Below, in pieces: positions 25,520 through 33,233 of a stretch of DNA of 51,029 nucleotides. Origin of the DNA: Desulfovibrio desulfuricans. GTDB taxonomy: Bacteria; Desulfobacterota; Desulfovibrionia; Desulfovibrionales; Desulfovibrionaceae. Where the stretch lies: assembly GCF_024460775.1 (NCBI RefSeq), contig NZ_JANFYZ010000018.1, positions 1 to 51,029 of the forward strand, read 5' to 3'. How positions within the stretch are numbered: the stretch's first letter is position 1; every line of letters begins with the position of its first letter. Below the pieces are notes generated by a model that worked only from the letters and a program-made list of their open reading frames with translations, did not search any database and was not told the origin of the DNA. Made by a program: the position numbers and the translations under genes.

Positions 25520-27976
25520 ATGCACCCCGCAGCCCATGCCTCTGCCAGCGCCGCGCCTGCCGGAAACGATGCAGACGAAACCCGGCGCACCGGGCAGCCG
25601 CAACCCGAATCGGAAACGCTGCCTGCTGCGGAACCAGCCTGTGCGGAGCAGCACGCCGCCTCACATGCCGTACACGGTGGAGCGCTGTTGCCCACTGGCG
25701 GCGCAAGGTTGCACAACGGCAAACGTTCGCTGCCTTCTGCGCGTTATTGGGCGCGGGGGCTGTTCTGGGGGCTGGTGACGCTTGCCCTTGCCTTTGCCCT
25801 GCGCATGCTGGAATGGCCCTGCTGGCAAAATCCGGAATACCGCCTTGGCAACGAGTGGTTGCTGGCCACGCACGATGCCTACACATGGGTGGCCGGCGCG
25901 GAAGATTTCGGCCTTGCCGTGGGGCACCCCATGGCTGTGATGCTCAAGGCCATGTCCGACCTCGTGGGCACTTCCCCCGCTGCCGTGGCCTTCTGGTTTC
26001 CTGCCTTGCTGGCGAGCTTTGTGGCTGTTATTGCCTTTGCCTGGGTGTGGGCGCTGGGCAGCATTGAAGCTGGCGTTGCCGCAGGCATACTCACGTCCAT
26101 TGCGCCGGGCTTTCTGGCACGCACCCTGCTGGGATTTTACGATACCGACCTCGTAACCCTGTTCTTCCCCCTTCTCATGACCCTTGCCCCGGCCAGTTGG
26201 GCCATGCGCTATATGCTGCTGCCAGGCATGGTGCTGCGCCGTCTTTCCATGACTTCCGGCGTGGTGAGCCTGCGCCGCCTTTTTTCCCGCAATCAGCCCG
26301 TGGGCCACTGGACGCCGCGCCTCAAACAGGCTGAGCACATGGGCAATCCCCTGCGCTGGCAGTGGGTTGTGCTGCTTGGCTGTTCCGGCGTCATTTCGTG
26401 GTGGACGCAGGAATGGCATTCTGTTTTTCCGTATCTGATCCGTTACAATGTGGCCTTGCTGGCCTTTATGAGTTTGGTGATGGCCCCTCGCGGGCGGCGC
26501 GCCCTGCTGCTTCTGGGCAGCATGGCCTACGCTCTGCCTACGCTGGCAGGGCCGTGGGGCTTCAGTTTCAGCTTGTTGCTGCTGGCTGCGGGCACGAAGA
26601 CAGGCTACCGCCTGCGCCGCCTGCTGTGCCGCCCATGGCTGCTGGCCCTTCTGCTGGCGGGCGTTGGTTTTTTGATGCTTCAGGGCGAAATTCTTACGTC
26701 CATTGTGAACCACATCAATGCCTATGTGAAACACACGGGCGATGTGAAAAGCACTGGCGGCGGGCTTTCGCTGGAATATCCCTCGGTCGCGCAGTCCATC
26801 ATTGAAGTGCAGGATCTGGGCATCATCGAGATTTTCCCCTACTTCCATCCCTGGATGGAAGCTGCGGTGCTTGGCCTGCTGGGTTTTGCCCTGGTGGTAA
26901 TACGCCGTCCGGGCGCGCTCTTTTTGCTGCCGCTGGCAGGGCTGGGCATCCTGAGCGTCAAGATGGGAGGCCGCATGGTCATGTTTGGCGCGCCCATCAT
27001 GGCCATTGGCCTGACCTTGCCCTTTTACTGGCTGTTGCAAAGGCTGCTGCGCGTGGATCTGCGCGGCGCCGTGGCGGGCATTCTGACCAGCGGCGTGTTG
27101 CTGGCCCTGCTGGTAGCGCCCTTTGCCGATATGATCCCCGCCATGTCGCAGGGGCCAATCATCAACCGGCGGCATGCCGAAGCGCTATCGCGCGCCAAGG
27201 CCATGACCCCGCCCGACGCCATGCTCTGGCTGTGGTGGGATTGGGGCTATGCCGCCAACCACTTTGCCCAGCGGCAGACCATTGCTGATGGGGCGCAGCA
27301 TGCAGGGCCGTCCCTCTATCTGCCCGCAGCGGTTTTTGCCACAGACAACCCACGCTTTGCGCGCCAGATCATCCGCTATACGGCCCAGTGCGGCAACGAG
27401 CCGGGCAACGTGTTTGAAGGTCTTGATGGTGAAGGCGCGCAGGCCCTCATGGACAGGCTGCGCTCGCCCGAAACCCCGCTCATTGAGAACAAGGGGCGGC
27501 TCTATGTGGTAGTGAGCTTTGAAATGCTGCGGCTTGGCTTCTGGATAAGCAATTTCGGCAACTGGAATTTTGTTACCCGTGCGGGCGAAGGCGGGGCGCT
27601 TTCCATCGTGCCGCAGGCTCTTGCCTACAAGCTTGATTCGGGCGAGGTGCGGCTTGAGGGCAACAGCAGTGCTATCTATGCATCATCCATCAGCGTGTTT
27701 GAAGAGACCGGCGTGACGCGCCGCAACTATATTCAGGACTGGTTTGACGCGCACCCCTCGGCAACGCCCGAGGAACAGCACGAATTTCTTTCCAAGCGCC
27801 GCAACATCAACTTTCTTTTCAACCGCGTAACGGACGAAAAGCTTGCCATGGATGCGGGCCTGTACAATTCGCTGATGGTGCAGCTTTTGGTGGGCGACCC
27901 GCAGGATCCCCGCGTTTCGCCCTATTTCAAGCTGGTGTACGACAACGTGTTCGCCAGGATTTACGAGGTCCTGTAG
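25520..27976 (+). CDS. pglB: PglB/Stt3-family oligosaccharyltransferase
   Basis: An 818-residue GT-C enzyme of N-linked protein glycosylation. The first external loop has ATHDAYTWVAGAED with the catalytic Asp (D119), like the NDGYAFAEGARD of Campylobacter PglB. FYDTDLVT (D208, D210) matches the second metal motif, and LWWDWGYAAN (WWDWGY, residues 572-577) is the peptide-acceptor motif, with Trp instead of the usual Tyr. About 12-13 membrane segments precede a soluble C-terminal domain from about residue 540. An N-terminal extension of about 80 residues, rich in Ala/Glu/Thr, precedes the first membrane segment. The start at 25520 has GGAG seven bases upstream. Desulfovibrio homologues are known to transfer glycans to Asn. 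No glycan-building genes are adjacent. Confidence 0.93.
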   Translation: MHPAAHASASAAPAGNDADETRRTGQPQPESETLPAAEPACAEQHAASHAVHGGALLPTGGARLHNGKRSLPSARYWARGLFWGLVTLALAFALRMLEWPCWQNPEYRLGNEWLLATHDAYTWVAGAEDFGLAVGHPMAVMLKAMSDLVGTSPAAVAFWFPALLASFVAVIAFAWVWALGSIEAGVAAGILTSIAPGFLARTLLGFYDTDLVTLFFPLLMTLAPASWAMRYMLLPGMVLRRLSMTSGVVSLRRLFSRNQPVGHWTPRLKQAEHMGNPLRWQWVVLLGCSGVISWWTQEWHSVFPYLIRYNVALLAFMSLVMAPRGRRALLLLGSMAYALPTLAGPWGFSFSLLLLAAGTKTGYRLRRLLCRPWLLALLLAGVGFLMLQGEILTSIVNHINAYVKHTGDVKSTGGGLSLEYPSVAQSIIEVQDLGIIEIFPYFHPWMEAAVLGLLGFALVVIRRPGALFLLPLAGLGILSVKMGGRMVMFGAPIMAIGLTLPFYWLLQRLLRVDLRGAVAGILTSGVLLALLVAPFADMIPAMSQGPIINRRHAEALSRAKAMTPPDAMLWLWWDWGYAANHFAQRQTIADGAQHAGPSLYLPAAVFATDNPRFARQIIRYTAQCGNEPGNVFEGLDGEGAQALMDRLRSPETPLIENKGRLYVVVSFEMLRLGFWISNFGNWNFVTRAGEGGALSIVPQALAYKLDSGEVRLEGNSSAIYASSISVFEETGVTRRNYIQDWFDAHPSATPEEQHEFLSKRRNINFLFNRVTDEKLAMDAGLYNSLMVQLLVGDPQDPRVSPYFKLVYDNVFARIYEVL

Positions 27977-28021
27977 GCGGTTGCGCTTGCGGCCCGCCGC
28001 ATGTGCAATCAAGGGCAGTCT

Positions 28022-28128
28022 AACTGGATGATTTTGCGCCAAGGGCAAGGAAAAAGGTTTTTTTGCGAAAGAAGTGTACTCTTACGGTACATGACTGGAG
28101 TAAAAATAACCTTTTGACGCAGCCAGTT
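28022..28128. repeat. Nested inverted repeats between pglB and rlmH
   Basis: AACTGG (28022-28027) with CCAGTT (28123-28128), AAAAGGTT (28052-28059) with AACCTTTT (28108-28115), and GTGTAC (28074-28079) with GTACAT (28087-28092, with wobble) nest within one another. The genes on both sides are convergent, so a bidirectional terminator or a small repeat element is possible. Only one copy is visible here. Confidence 0.45.
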
Positions 28129-28157
28129 GGACAAAAGAAGCAGTTAGAGACAGACCT

Positions 28158-28631
28158 CTAGTGGTGGTACGGAACCTTGCGCAGGATGCATTCCGCCCGG
28201 TAAAGCTGCTCAAGCAGCACCACGCGGGCCAGCTCGTGCGGCAGGGTCATGTGCGAAAGGCTGATGCAGCGGCTGGCGCGCTGGCGCACGGCTTCATCCA
28301 GCCCCCATGCGCCGCCCACGATAAAGCAGGCTCTGCCCTTGGCGTCGTGGTCCATCTGGCGCAGCATGTCTGCCAGTTGGGGCGAGGTAAGGTGCTGGCC
28401 GCGTTCGTCAAGAACGAGCGCTATGTCCTGCGGGTCGAGGGCCTCAATGATGCGGCGTCCTTCAAGGGCGTTGCGCTGATCCGGCGGCAGGGCGGAATCG
28501 CCGTCGCGTACTTCGGTTATGTCCAGCTTGCGCCAACGGGTGATGCGTGTGGTGTAGTGGGCTGCGGCATCCTTCCAGAACGGCGTTTTCAGTTTGCCCA
28601 CACTTATGTATTTCAAGGGTTTGCCAGTCAT
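28158..28631 (-). CDS. rlmH: 23S rRNA (pseudouridine-1915 N3) methyltransferase RlmH
   Basis: 157 residues, an SPOUT-fold methyltransferase acting on helix 69 of 23S rRNA. LVLDERGQHLTSPQLADML, CFIVGGAWGLDEAVRQ and LEQLYRAECILRKVPYHH at the C-terminus are all signature segments of the family. Length is normal. Its start codon shares the palindrome CATG with a possible start of the divergent threonylcarbamoyl-AMP synthase gene. Confidence 0.95.
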   Translation of the reverse strand: MTGKPLKYISVGKLKTPFWKDAAAHYTTRITRWRKLDITEVRDGDSALPPDQRNALEGRRIIEALDPQDIALVLDERGQHLTSPQLADMLRQMDHDAKGRACFIVGGAWGLDEAVRQRASRCISLSHMTLPHELARVVLLEQLYRAECILRKVPYHH

Positions 28632-29382
28632 GTCTTCTCATGTTTCGTTAAATATGGCGGATAGCGCGTCTGAACGCTGCTCCAGCCCGGATGCCGGGAT
28701 GGAGCTTGCGGCTGCGGCGCGTTTTTTGCGTAACGGCGGCGTGCTCGTGTTTCCAACGGAGACGTTTTACGGGCTGGGCTGCCTTGCCGCCAATGCGGAA
28801 GCCGTGGCAAGGGTGTATCAGTTGAAGCAGCGGCCCGTCCACAAACCCTTGCCCCTGCTGGCGGCGCATGCGGCGCAGGTGGACGCGGTGGCGGAACTTG
28901 CCGCCATGCCCAAGGGGCTTTTGGCCTTCTGGCCCGGCCCGCTCACGGTTTTGCTGCCCGCGCGCTCCTGCCTGCCCCCCGCATTGGTCAACGGTCAGGG
29001 GCTTGCGGCGGTGCGCGTGACGCCGCATCCACTGGCTGCGCAACTGGCGGAGCAGGCTGGCGGCGCGCTTACGGCAAGCAGCGCCAACCTCAGCGGCGGT
29101 GCGCCCGTATGCTCTCCAGACAAACTTGATCCTGTCCTGCTGGAAGCATTGCGCAGCATGGCGCAGGGCATGCCGTGCCCTGCCGGGTGCGCGGCGCAGG
29201 ATGCAAAAACAGAAGTTTTCCTGCCATTGGCGTTTGGTGGGCCGCTGCCCGCTGGCGGCTTGCCGTCAACCGTGGTGGAGCCGCTGAGCGGTGGGGATGG
29301 CGGGGCAGGGCGGCTGCGGATAGTGCGGGCCGGTGCTGTGAGTGCCGCAGCCCTTGAAGCTGCGGGTTTTATACTGGAGTGA
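28630..29382 (+). CDS. tsaC: L-threonylcarbamoyladenylate synthase (Sua5/YrdC/YwlC family)
   Basis: About 250 residues, the first step of t6A tRNA modification at position 37. GGVLVFPTETFYGLGCLAAN, YQLKQRPVHKPLPLL, FWPGPLTVLLPA, AAVRVTPHPLA and LTASSANLSGG are the standard motif series. It lacks the C-terminal Sua5 domain, so it is a short YrdC/TsaC-type protein. The start is uncertain: ATG 28630 has AAGG upstream but overlaps the rlmH start by two bases; ATGs at 28654 and 28699 are alternatives, and the conserved domain begins near 28699. Confidence 0.9.
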   Translation: MSSHVSLNMADSASERCSSPDAGMELAAAARFLRNGGVLVFPTETFYGLGCLAANAEAVARVYQLKQRPVHKPLPLLAAHAAQVDAVAELAAMPKGLLAFWPGPLTVLLPARSCLPPALVNGQGLAAVRVTPHPLAAQLAEQAGGALTASSANLSGGAPVCSPDKLDPVLLEALRSMAQGMPCPAGCAAQDAKTEVFLPLAFGGPLPAGGLPSTVVEPLSGGDGGAGRLRIVRAGAVSAAALEAAGFILE

Positions 29383-29394
29383 CCTCCTGACGGG

Positions 29395-30042
29395 CTACGC
29401 GGCGGAGGCCGCGTTTTTTACAAAAACCTGCCTGCGCACAAGAGAATTTAAATATCCGTCTTCACGCCGGGACAGGCCGTGCGCGGCGCAGATTTCAGCA
29501 TAAGCTTCAGTCAGGCCGTCCTTATGTTTTGCCGAAGTCATGACAAAGGGATAGAGCAAGAGGCCCAAGCCCCGCAGACGTGGACGGGCAATATCCACCA
29601 GCAGAAGAATGCCATCAGGGGCAAGCATTCGTGCGGCATTGGCAATGGCGGTGCGCCGCGTTTGGGGATTTGCCTCATGCAGCGCCATGGCGGTCATGAT
29701 GATATTGAACGTGCCGTCAGGAAAGCACGCTTCGTCCATGGACGCTACGCTGAAGTGAAGGTTGTTGGGATATTCTTTCTGGCGGTATTGTGCGCGGGCG
29801 ATCTGGTTTTCGGCAAGGTCAAGGCCATGGATGCGGCATTGGGGGGAGGATTGCGCGGCAAGCGCAAAAGTCAGGGAACCTGTGCCGCAGCCAAGATCCA
29901 GAGCCGACATTTCCGGGCCAAGCGCCAAACCCTTGACCGCCGCCTCATAAAAAGACGCGTTCAGCCCGAACAGTCGGGCAAAAATATCGTAGCTCTGTCC
30001 AGAAAAAAGACCATTAAAAGCAGTACCCTTGTCAGTGTTCAT
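29395..30042 (-). CDS. Class I SAM-dependent methyltransferase (UbiE-like)
   Basis: 215 residues. SALDLGCGTGSLTFALAAQ is the SAM-binding motif I, HGLDLAENQIARAQ motif II, and FNIIMTAMALHEANP the post-motif region. The acceptor is unknown. The start at 30042 is chosen over 30054 because GAGG lies four bases upstream. It follows a MarR regulator gene by 75 bases on the same strand, so both are likely one operon under MarR control. Its last seven codons lie inside a terminator-like hairpin that serves the convergent tsaC. Confidence 0.85.
   Translation of the reverse strand: MNTDKGTAFNGLFSGQSYDIFARLFGLNASFYEAAVKGLALGPEMSALDLGCGTGSLTFALAAQSSPQCRIHGLDLAENQIARAQYRQKEYPNNLHFSVASMDEACFPDGTFNIIMTAMALHEANPQTRRTAIANAARMLAPDGILLLVDIARPRLRGLGLLLYPFVMTSAKHKDGLTEAYAEICAAHGLSRREDGYLNSLVRRQVFVKNAASAA
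29398..29419 (+). terminator. Terminator of tsaC inside the end of the convergent gene
   Basis: CGCGGC (29398-29403) pairs with GCCGCG (29408-29413), GGAG loop, then TTTTTT. The stem also encodes the last codons of the methyltransferase on the other strand. Confidence 0.7.
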
Positions 30043-30084
30043 AATACCTCGCATGGTGACCGAAGTCCGGTCTGTCTGGGTAAC

Positions 30085-30095
30085 GTATGGATACC
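30085..30095. promoter_or_regulatory. Candidate second MarR half-operator
   Basis: GTATGGATACC lies between marR and the methyltransferase gene and resembles the half-site of the 30666-30682 palindrome. It could let MarR act on the downstream gene separately. The match is short. Confidence 0.3.
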
Positions 30096-30117
30096 AAACA
30101 TTAATGACCAGAAAAGC

Positions 30118-30657
30118 CTATTTGACCTCCACCGTGTTAAGCCTCGCAAGGAGTTTTTCAAGAAAATCAGCAATATCAGCAACTTCATCCTGTTTGCGTG
30201 TTCCCATGGCATCGTCCACCATGCAATCAAGCTGAGAATGAAAATCCATGTGCTGCTTATGCGCTGCCTTGCCCTTTTCCGTCAAAAACACATTCAGACG
30301 GGTCATTTTCAGCGGGTCCTTGGCCTTGTAGGCCAGACCCTTGCGCTCCAGCCTGCGCAACAGCTCAGAAACGCTGCCCTTGGTGACGCCCAGTTGCTCG
30401 GCCAATCCACCCACATGGATGCCTTCATTGTTGTGGATGGCCATGATTGTGTGGATTTCCGCCAGATGGATATCCACATCTGTACTGAATTTGCTGCACT
30501 GGCGCTCAAGCTCATAAAACCGGGTCACTATGCCCAGCAGCGAGATGCTGACTGGCGCGCTGCGCGTAGAGTGGGCGGCAGCATGCCCCATGGTTTTGAT
30601 CATGGATTTCTGGATGCGCAGTTCAACGGCGGTTTTTTTATGGCAGTCATTTTTCAT
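30118..30657 (-). CDS. MarR-family transcriptional regulator
   Basis: 179 residues with a MarR winged-helix: VDIHLAEIHTIMAIHNNEGIHVGGLAEQLGVTKGSVSELLRRLERKGLAYKAKDPLKMTRLNVFLTEKGKAAHKQHM is split here by family order as HTH (GGLAEQLGVTKGSVSELLRR) and wing (KMTRLNVFLTEKG). A palindrome AGTATGG-CAT-CCATACT lies eight bases before the start codon and is a likely autoregulatory site. No clear ribosome binding site is visible, since the operator occupies that position; a start at ATG 30603 is also possible. The methyltransferase downstream is the best candidate target. Confidence 0.88.
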   Translation of the reverse strand: MKNDCHKKTAVELRIQKSMIKTMGHAAAHSTRSAPVSISLLGIVTRFYELERQCSKFSTDVDIHLAEIHTIMAIHNNEGIHVGGLAEQLGVTKGSVSELLRRLERKGLAYKAKDPLKMTRLNVFLTEKGKAAHKQHMDFHSQLDCMVDDAMGTRKQDEVADIADFLEKLLARLNTVEVK

Positions 30658-30665
30658 GGCGTTTT

Positions 30666-30682
30666 AGTATGGCATCCATACT
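30666..30682. promoter_or_regulatory. Palindromic operator upstream of marR
   Basis: AGTATGG (30666-30672), CAT spacer, CCATACT (30676-30682) is a perfect 7-bp inverted repeat immediately upstream of the marR start. Its size and position fit a MarR binding site. Confidence 0.55.
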
Positions 30683-30813
30683 TTTTTGTCAATCGCCGTG
30701 CGAAGGCGGCAAATAGCTGCGCTGCGGCATTTGTTTCCCGCGCTTGCGGCGCGGAGCATGCTGGCTTAGTATGCGGCAGTTGCGCGCAATGGCGCGAACC
30801 ATACGGAGAACGC

Positions 30814-31344
30814 ATGAAACGCCAGGTTGTCTGCCCGCATTGCGGCGAGCCTTATTCCAGCTACAAAAATCCCACGCCCACGGCGGATGTGGTTATCTAT
30901 TCGCCTGACCGCGGGGTGGTCATCATCAGCCGCGCCAACGAACCCGTGGGCTTTGCCCTGCCCGGCGGTTTTATTGAAGAGGGCGAATGCGCGGAAACCG
31001 CTGCAGTGCGCGAAATGCGTGAAGAAACCGGGCTGGATGTGGAGCTGACCGGGCTTTTGGGCGTGTATTCCAGGCCTGACCGTGACCCCCGCCAGCACAC
31101 GCTGACCGTTGCTTTTACAGGTAGACCGCGCAATCCCGAAGCCTTGTGCGCCGGGGACGATGCGGCCCATGCGGCGTATTATCCTCTGGATGCCCTGCCG
31201 CAGCCGCTGGTGTTTGACCATGCGCAGATCCTGGCAGATTTCAGGGCCATGCTCGCCGGCAAGCGTTCGCTTGCCGGCATACAGCCATCATTTGACGCGG
31301 TTGCCGGAGCAACCGGAACCTGCGGGGAAGGGACGCATTCATGA
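30814..31344 (+). CDS. Nudix hydrolase with N-terminal zinc ribbon
   Basis: 176 residues. The N-terminus CPHCGEPY is half of a zinc ribbon. The Nudix box runs from GGFIEEGECAETAAVREM to REETGLDVE (the G-x5-E-x7-RE-x2-EE pattern). Family members cleave nucleoside diphosphates linked to another group, often ADP-ribose or NADH, but the substrate here cannot be set. The start is ATG 30814 with GGAG five bases upstream; the frame continues open far upstream, which is not coding. Its TGA overlaps the ATG of the UbiD-type gene (ATGA), so the two are coupled. Confidence 0.9.
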   Translation: MKRQVVCPHCGEPYSSYKNPTPTADVVIYSPDRGVVIISRANEPVGFALPGGFIEEGECAETAAVREMREETGLDVELTGLLGVYSRPDRDPRQHTLTVAFTGRPRNPEALCAGDDAAHAAYYPLDALPQPLVFDHAQILADFRAMLAGKRSLAGIQPSFDAVAGATGTCGEGTHS

Positions 31345-33215
31345 GTTATCGCAATCTTCAGGAATGCGTGGCCGACCTTGAGGCCAGTGGGCATCTGGTG
31401 CGCATTGAGGCCGAAGTCGATCCGCATCTGGAACTGGCCGCTATCCAGCGCCGTGCCTTCCGCGCCAAGGCCCCGGCCCTGCTGTTTACGCGGGTCAAGG
31501 GCACGCCGTTTCCCATGCTCTCCAACCTTTTTGGCACGCGTGAGCGTCTGCATTTTATTTTTCGCCGCAGCCTGCCTGCTGTGGAGGCTGTGCTGACCGC
31601 CAAGGCCGACCCGGCCGCAGCTATGAAACACCCCTTGAAGTCGCTCAGGGCTGTGCCCGGTCTGCTGAACATGCTGCCGAGTGTGAGCCGGGTGCGCGCA
31701 GATCAGGCGGCGGCAGTGGCCCCTGTGCTGGAATGCCAGTGCAAACTGGCCGACCTGCCCCAGCTTGTCTGTTGGCCCATGGACGGCGGCCCTTTCATTA
31801 CTCTGCCCCTGGTGTACAGTGAAGACCCCGCCAAGCCCGGTGCGGATGCCTCCAACCTCGGCATGTACCGGGTGCAGCTTGGCGGCAACGAGTACGCGGC
31901 GGATGAAGTAGGCCTGCATTATCAGATTCACCGGGGCATAGGGGCGCACCACGCCCGCGCGCTGGAAATGGGCAAACCTCTGCCCGTGCATATTTATGTG
32001 GGCGGGCCGCCCAGCCTCACCGTGGCTGCTGTCATGCCCCTGCCCGAAGGGCTTTCTGAATTGCGCTTTGCCGGATTGCTCGGCGGCAGACGCACAGAGA
32101 TGGCCGCTGTGCCGGGCTTGCCCCTGCCAGTGCTTGCGCAGGCGGATTTTTGCATCAGCGGGCACGTGCTGCCCCAGTGCAAACCTGAAGGGCCTTTTGG
32201 CGACCATGTGGGTTATTACAGCCTTGCGCATGATTTCCCGGTGCTCAAGGTGGATGCCGTCCACCACCGCAAAGGGGCCATCTGGCCCTTTACCGCCGTG
32301 GGCCGCCCGCCGCAGGAGGATACGGTCTTTGGCGACTTTATCCATGAACTCACAGGGCCGCTGGTGCCGCAGGTTTTTCAGGGCGTGTGCGACGTGCATG
32401 CCGTGGACGCAGCCGGGGTGCATCCGCTGCTGCTGGCCGTGGGCAGTGAACGCTATACGCCCTATGAGGAAGAGCGCCGCCCGCGCGAGCTGATCACTGC
32501 GGGTTTGCATCTGCTCGGGACCACCCAGACGGCCCTGGCAAAGTATGTTTTTCTTGTGGCGCATGAAGACGCGCCGGGCCTCACAGCCCGCGATGTGCCC
32601 GCCTTTTTGCGGCATTTGCTGGAGCGGGTTGATTTTTCGCGCGATCTGCACTTCATCACCCGCAGCACCAATGATACGCTGGACTACACGGGCAGCGCGC
32701 TTAACGAAGGCTCCAAGCTTGTGTGGGCCTCTGCTGGCAAAAAGCGGCGCGAGCTCGGGTGCGAACTTTCCGGCCTCGCCGCAGATCTGCCGCCTCTGCC
32801 GGATGGCTTTGGCCCGGTGCGCGTATGCGGCCCCGGCCTTGTTGCCATTGGCGGGCCGAAGCATGCCCTTGATCGCAGCCAGCCCGACCCGCAGATGGAA
32901 GCGCTTGCGCAGGCTCTGGCCCAGTGGCCGGGCCGCGAGGCCTTCCCGCTTGCGATAGTGGCGGACGATGCGGACTTTTGCGCCGCGAATCTGGATAATT
33001 TTTTGTGGGTGGCCTTTACCCGGTCAGACCCGGCCACAGACGTGTATGGCGCTCAAGCCGCCACACGGGCCAGGCACTGGTCGTGCGAATCGCCGCTGGT
33101 CATCGACGCACGCCTGAAGCCCTTCCATGCCCCCCCACTGGAAGAGGAACCGGCAGTCATACGCAAGGTGGAAGCCCTGGCAGCGCCGGGCGGCCCCTTA
33201 CATAACTACTTGTAA
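31341..33215 (+). CDS. UbiD-family prenyl-FMN-dependent decarboxylase
   Basis: A 624-residue UbiD-family (de)carboxylase, which uses prenylated FMN. NLGMYRVQ contains the conserved Arg and KPEGPFGDHVGYY the conserved Glu of the E-R-E active site; MDGGPFITLPLVYSEDP and VYVGGPPSLTVAA-like HIYVGGPPSLTVAAVMPLP fit the substrate and cofactor domains. In Desulfovibrio such enzymes may work in menaquinone synthesis or aromatic-acid metabolism; no ubiX/flavin-prenyltransferase gene is adjacent. Its ATG overlaps the Nudix stop by four bases. nadE follows 18 bases after its stop. Confidence 0.88.
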   Translation: MSYRNLQECVADLEASGHLVRIEAEVDPHLELAAIQRRAFRAKAPALLFTRVKGTPFPMLSNLFGTRERLHFIFRRSLPAVEAVLTAKADPAAAMKHPLKSLRAVPGLLNMLPSVSRVRADQAAAVAPVLECQCKLADLPQLVCWPMDGGPFITLPLVYSEDPAKPGADASNLGMYRVQLGGNEYAADEVGLHYQIHRGIGAHHARALEMGKPLPVHIYVGGPPSLTVAAVMPLPEGLSELRFAGLLGGRRTEMAAVPGLPLPVLAQADFCISGHVLPQCKPEGPFGDHVGYYSLAHDFPVLKVDAVHHRKGAIWPFTAVGRPPQEDTVFGDFIHELTGPLVPQVFQGVCDVHAVDAAGVHPLLLAVGSERYTPYEEERRPRELITAGLHLLGTTQTALAKYVFLVAHEDAPGLTARDVPAFLRHLLERVDFSRDLHFITRSTNDTLDYTGSALNEGSKLVWASAGKKRRELGCELSGLAADLPPLPDGFGPVRVCGPGLVAIGGPKHALDRSQPDPQMEALAQALAQWPGREAFPLAIVADDADFCAANLDNFLWVAFTRSDPATDVYGAQAATRARHWSCESPLVIDARLKPFHAPPLEEEPAVIRKVEALAAPGGPLHNYL

Positions 33216-33233
33216 CCTGGGGGAGGCATCGGC

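Noticed and set aside
29479..30813. Long upstream extension of the Nudix open frame
   Set aside because: It runs antisense through the methyltransferase and marR genes; the ribosome binding site and zinc-ribbon start place the true start at 30814.
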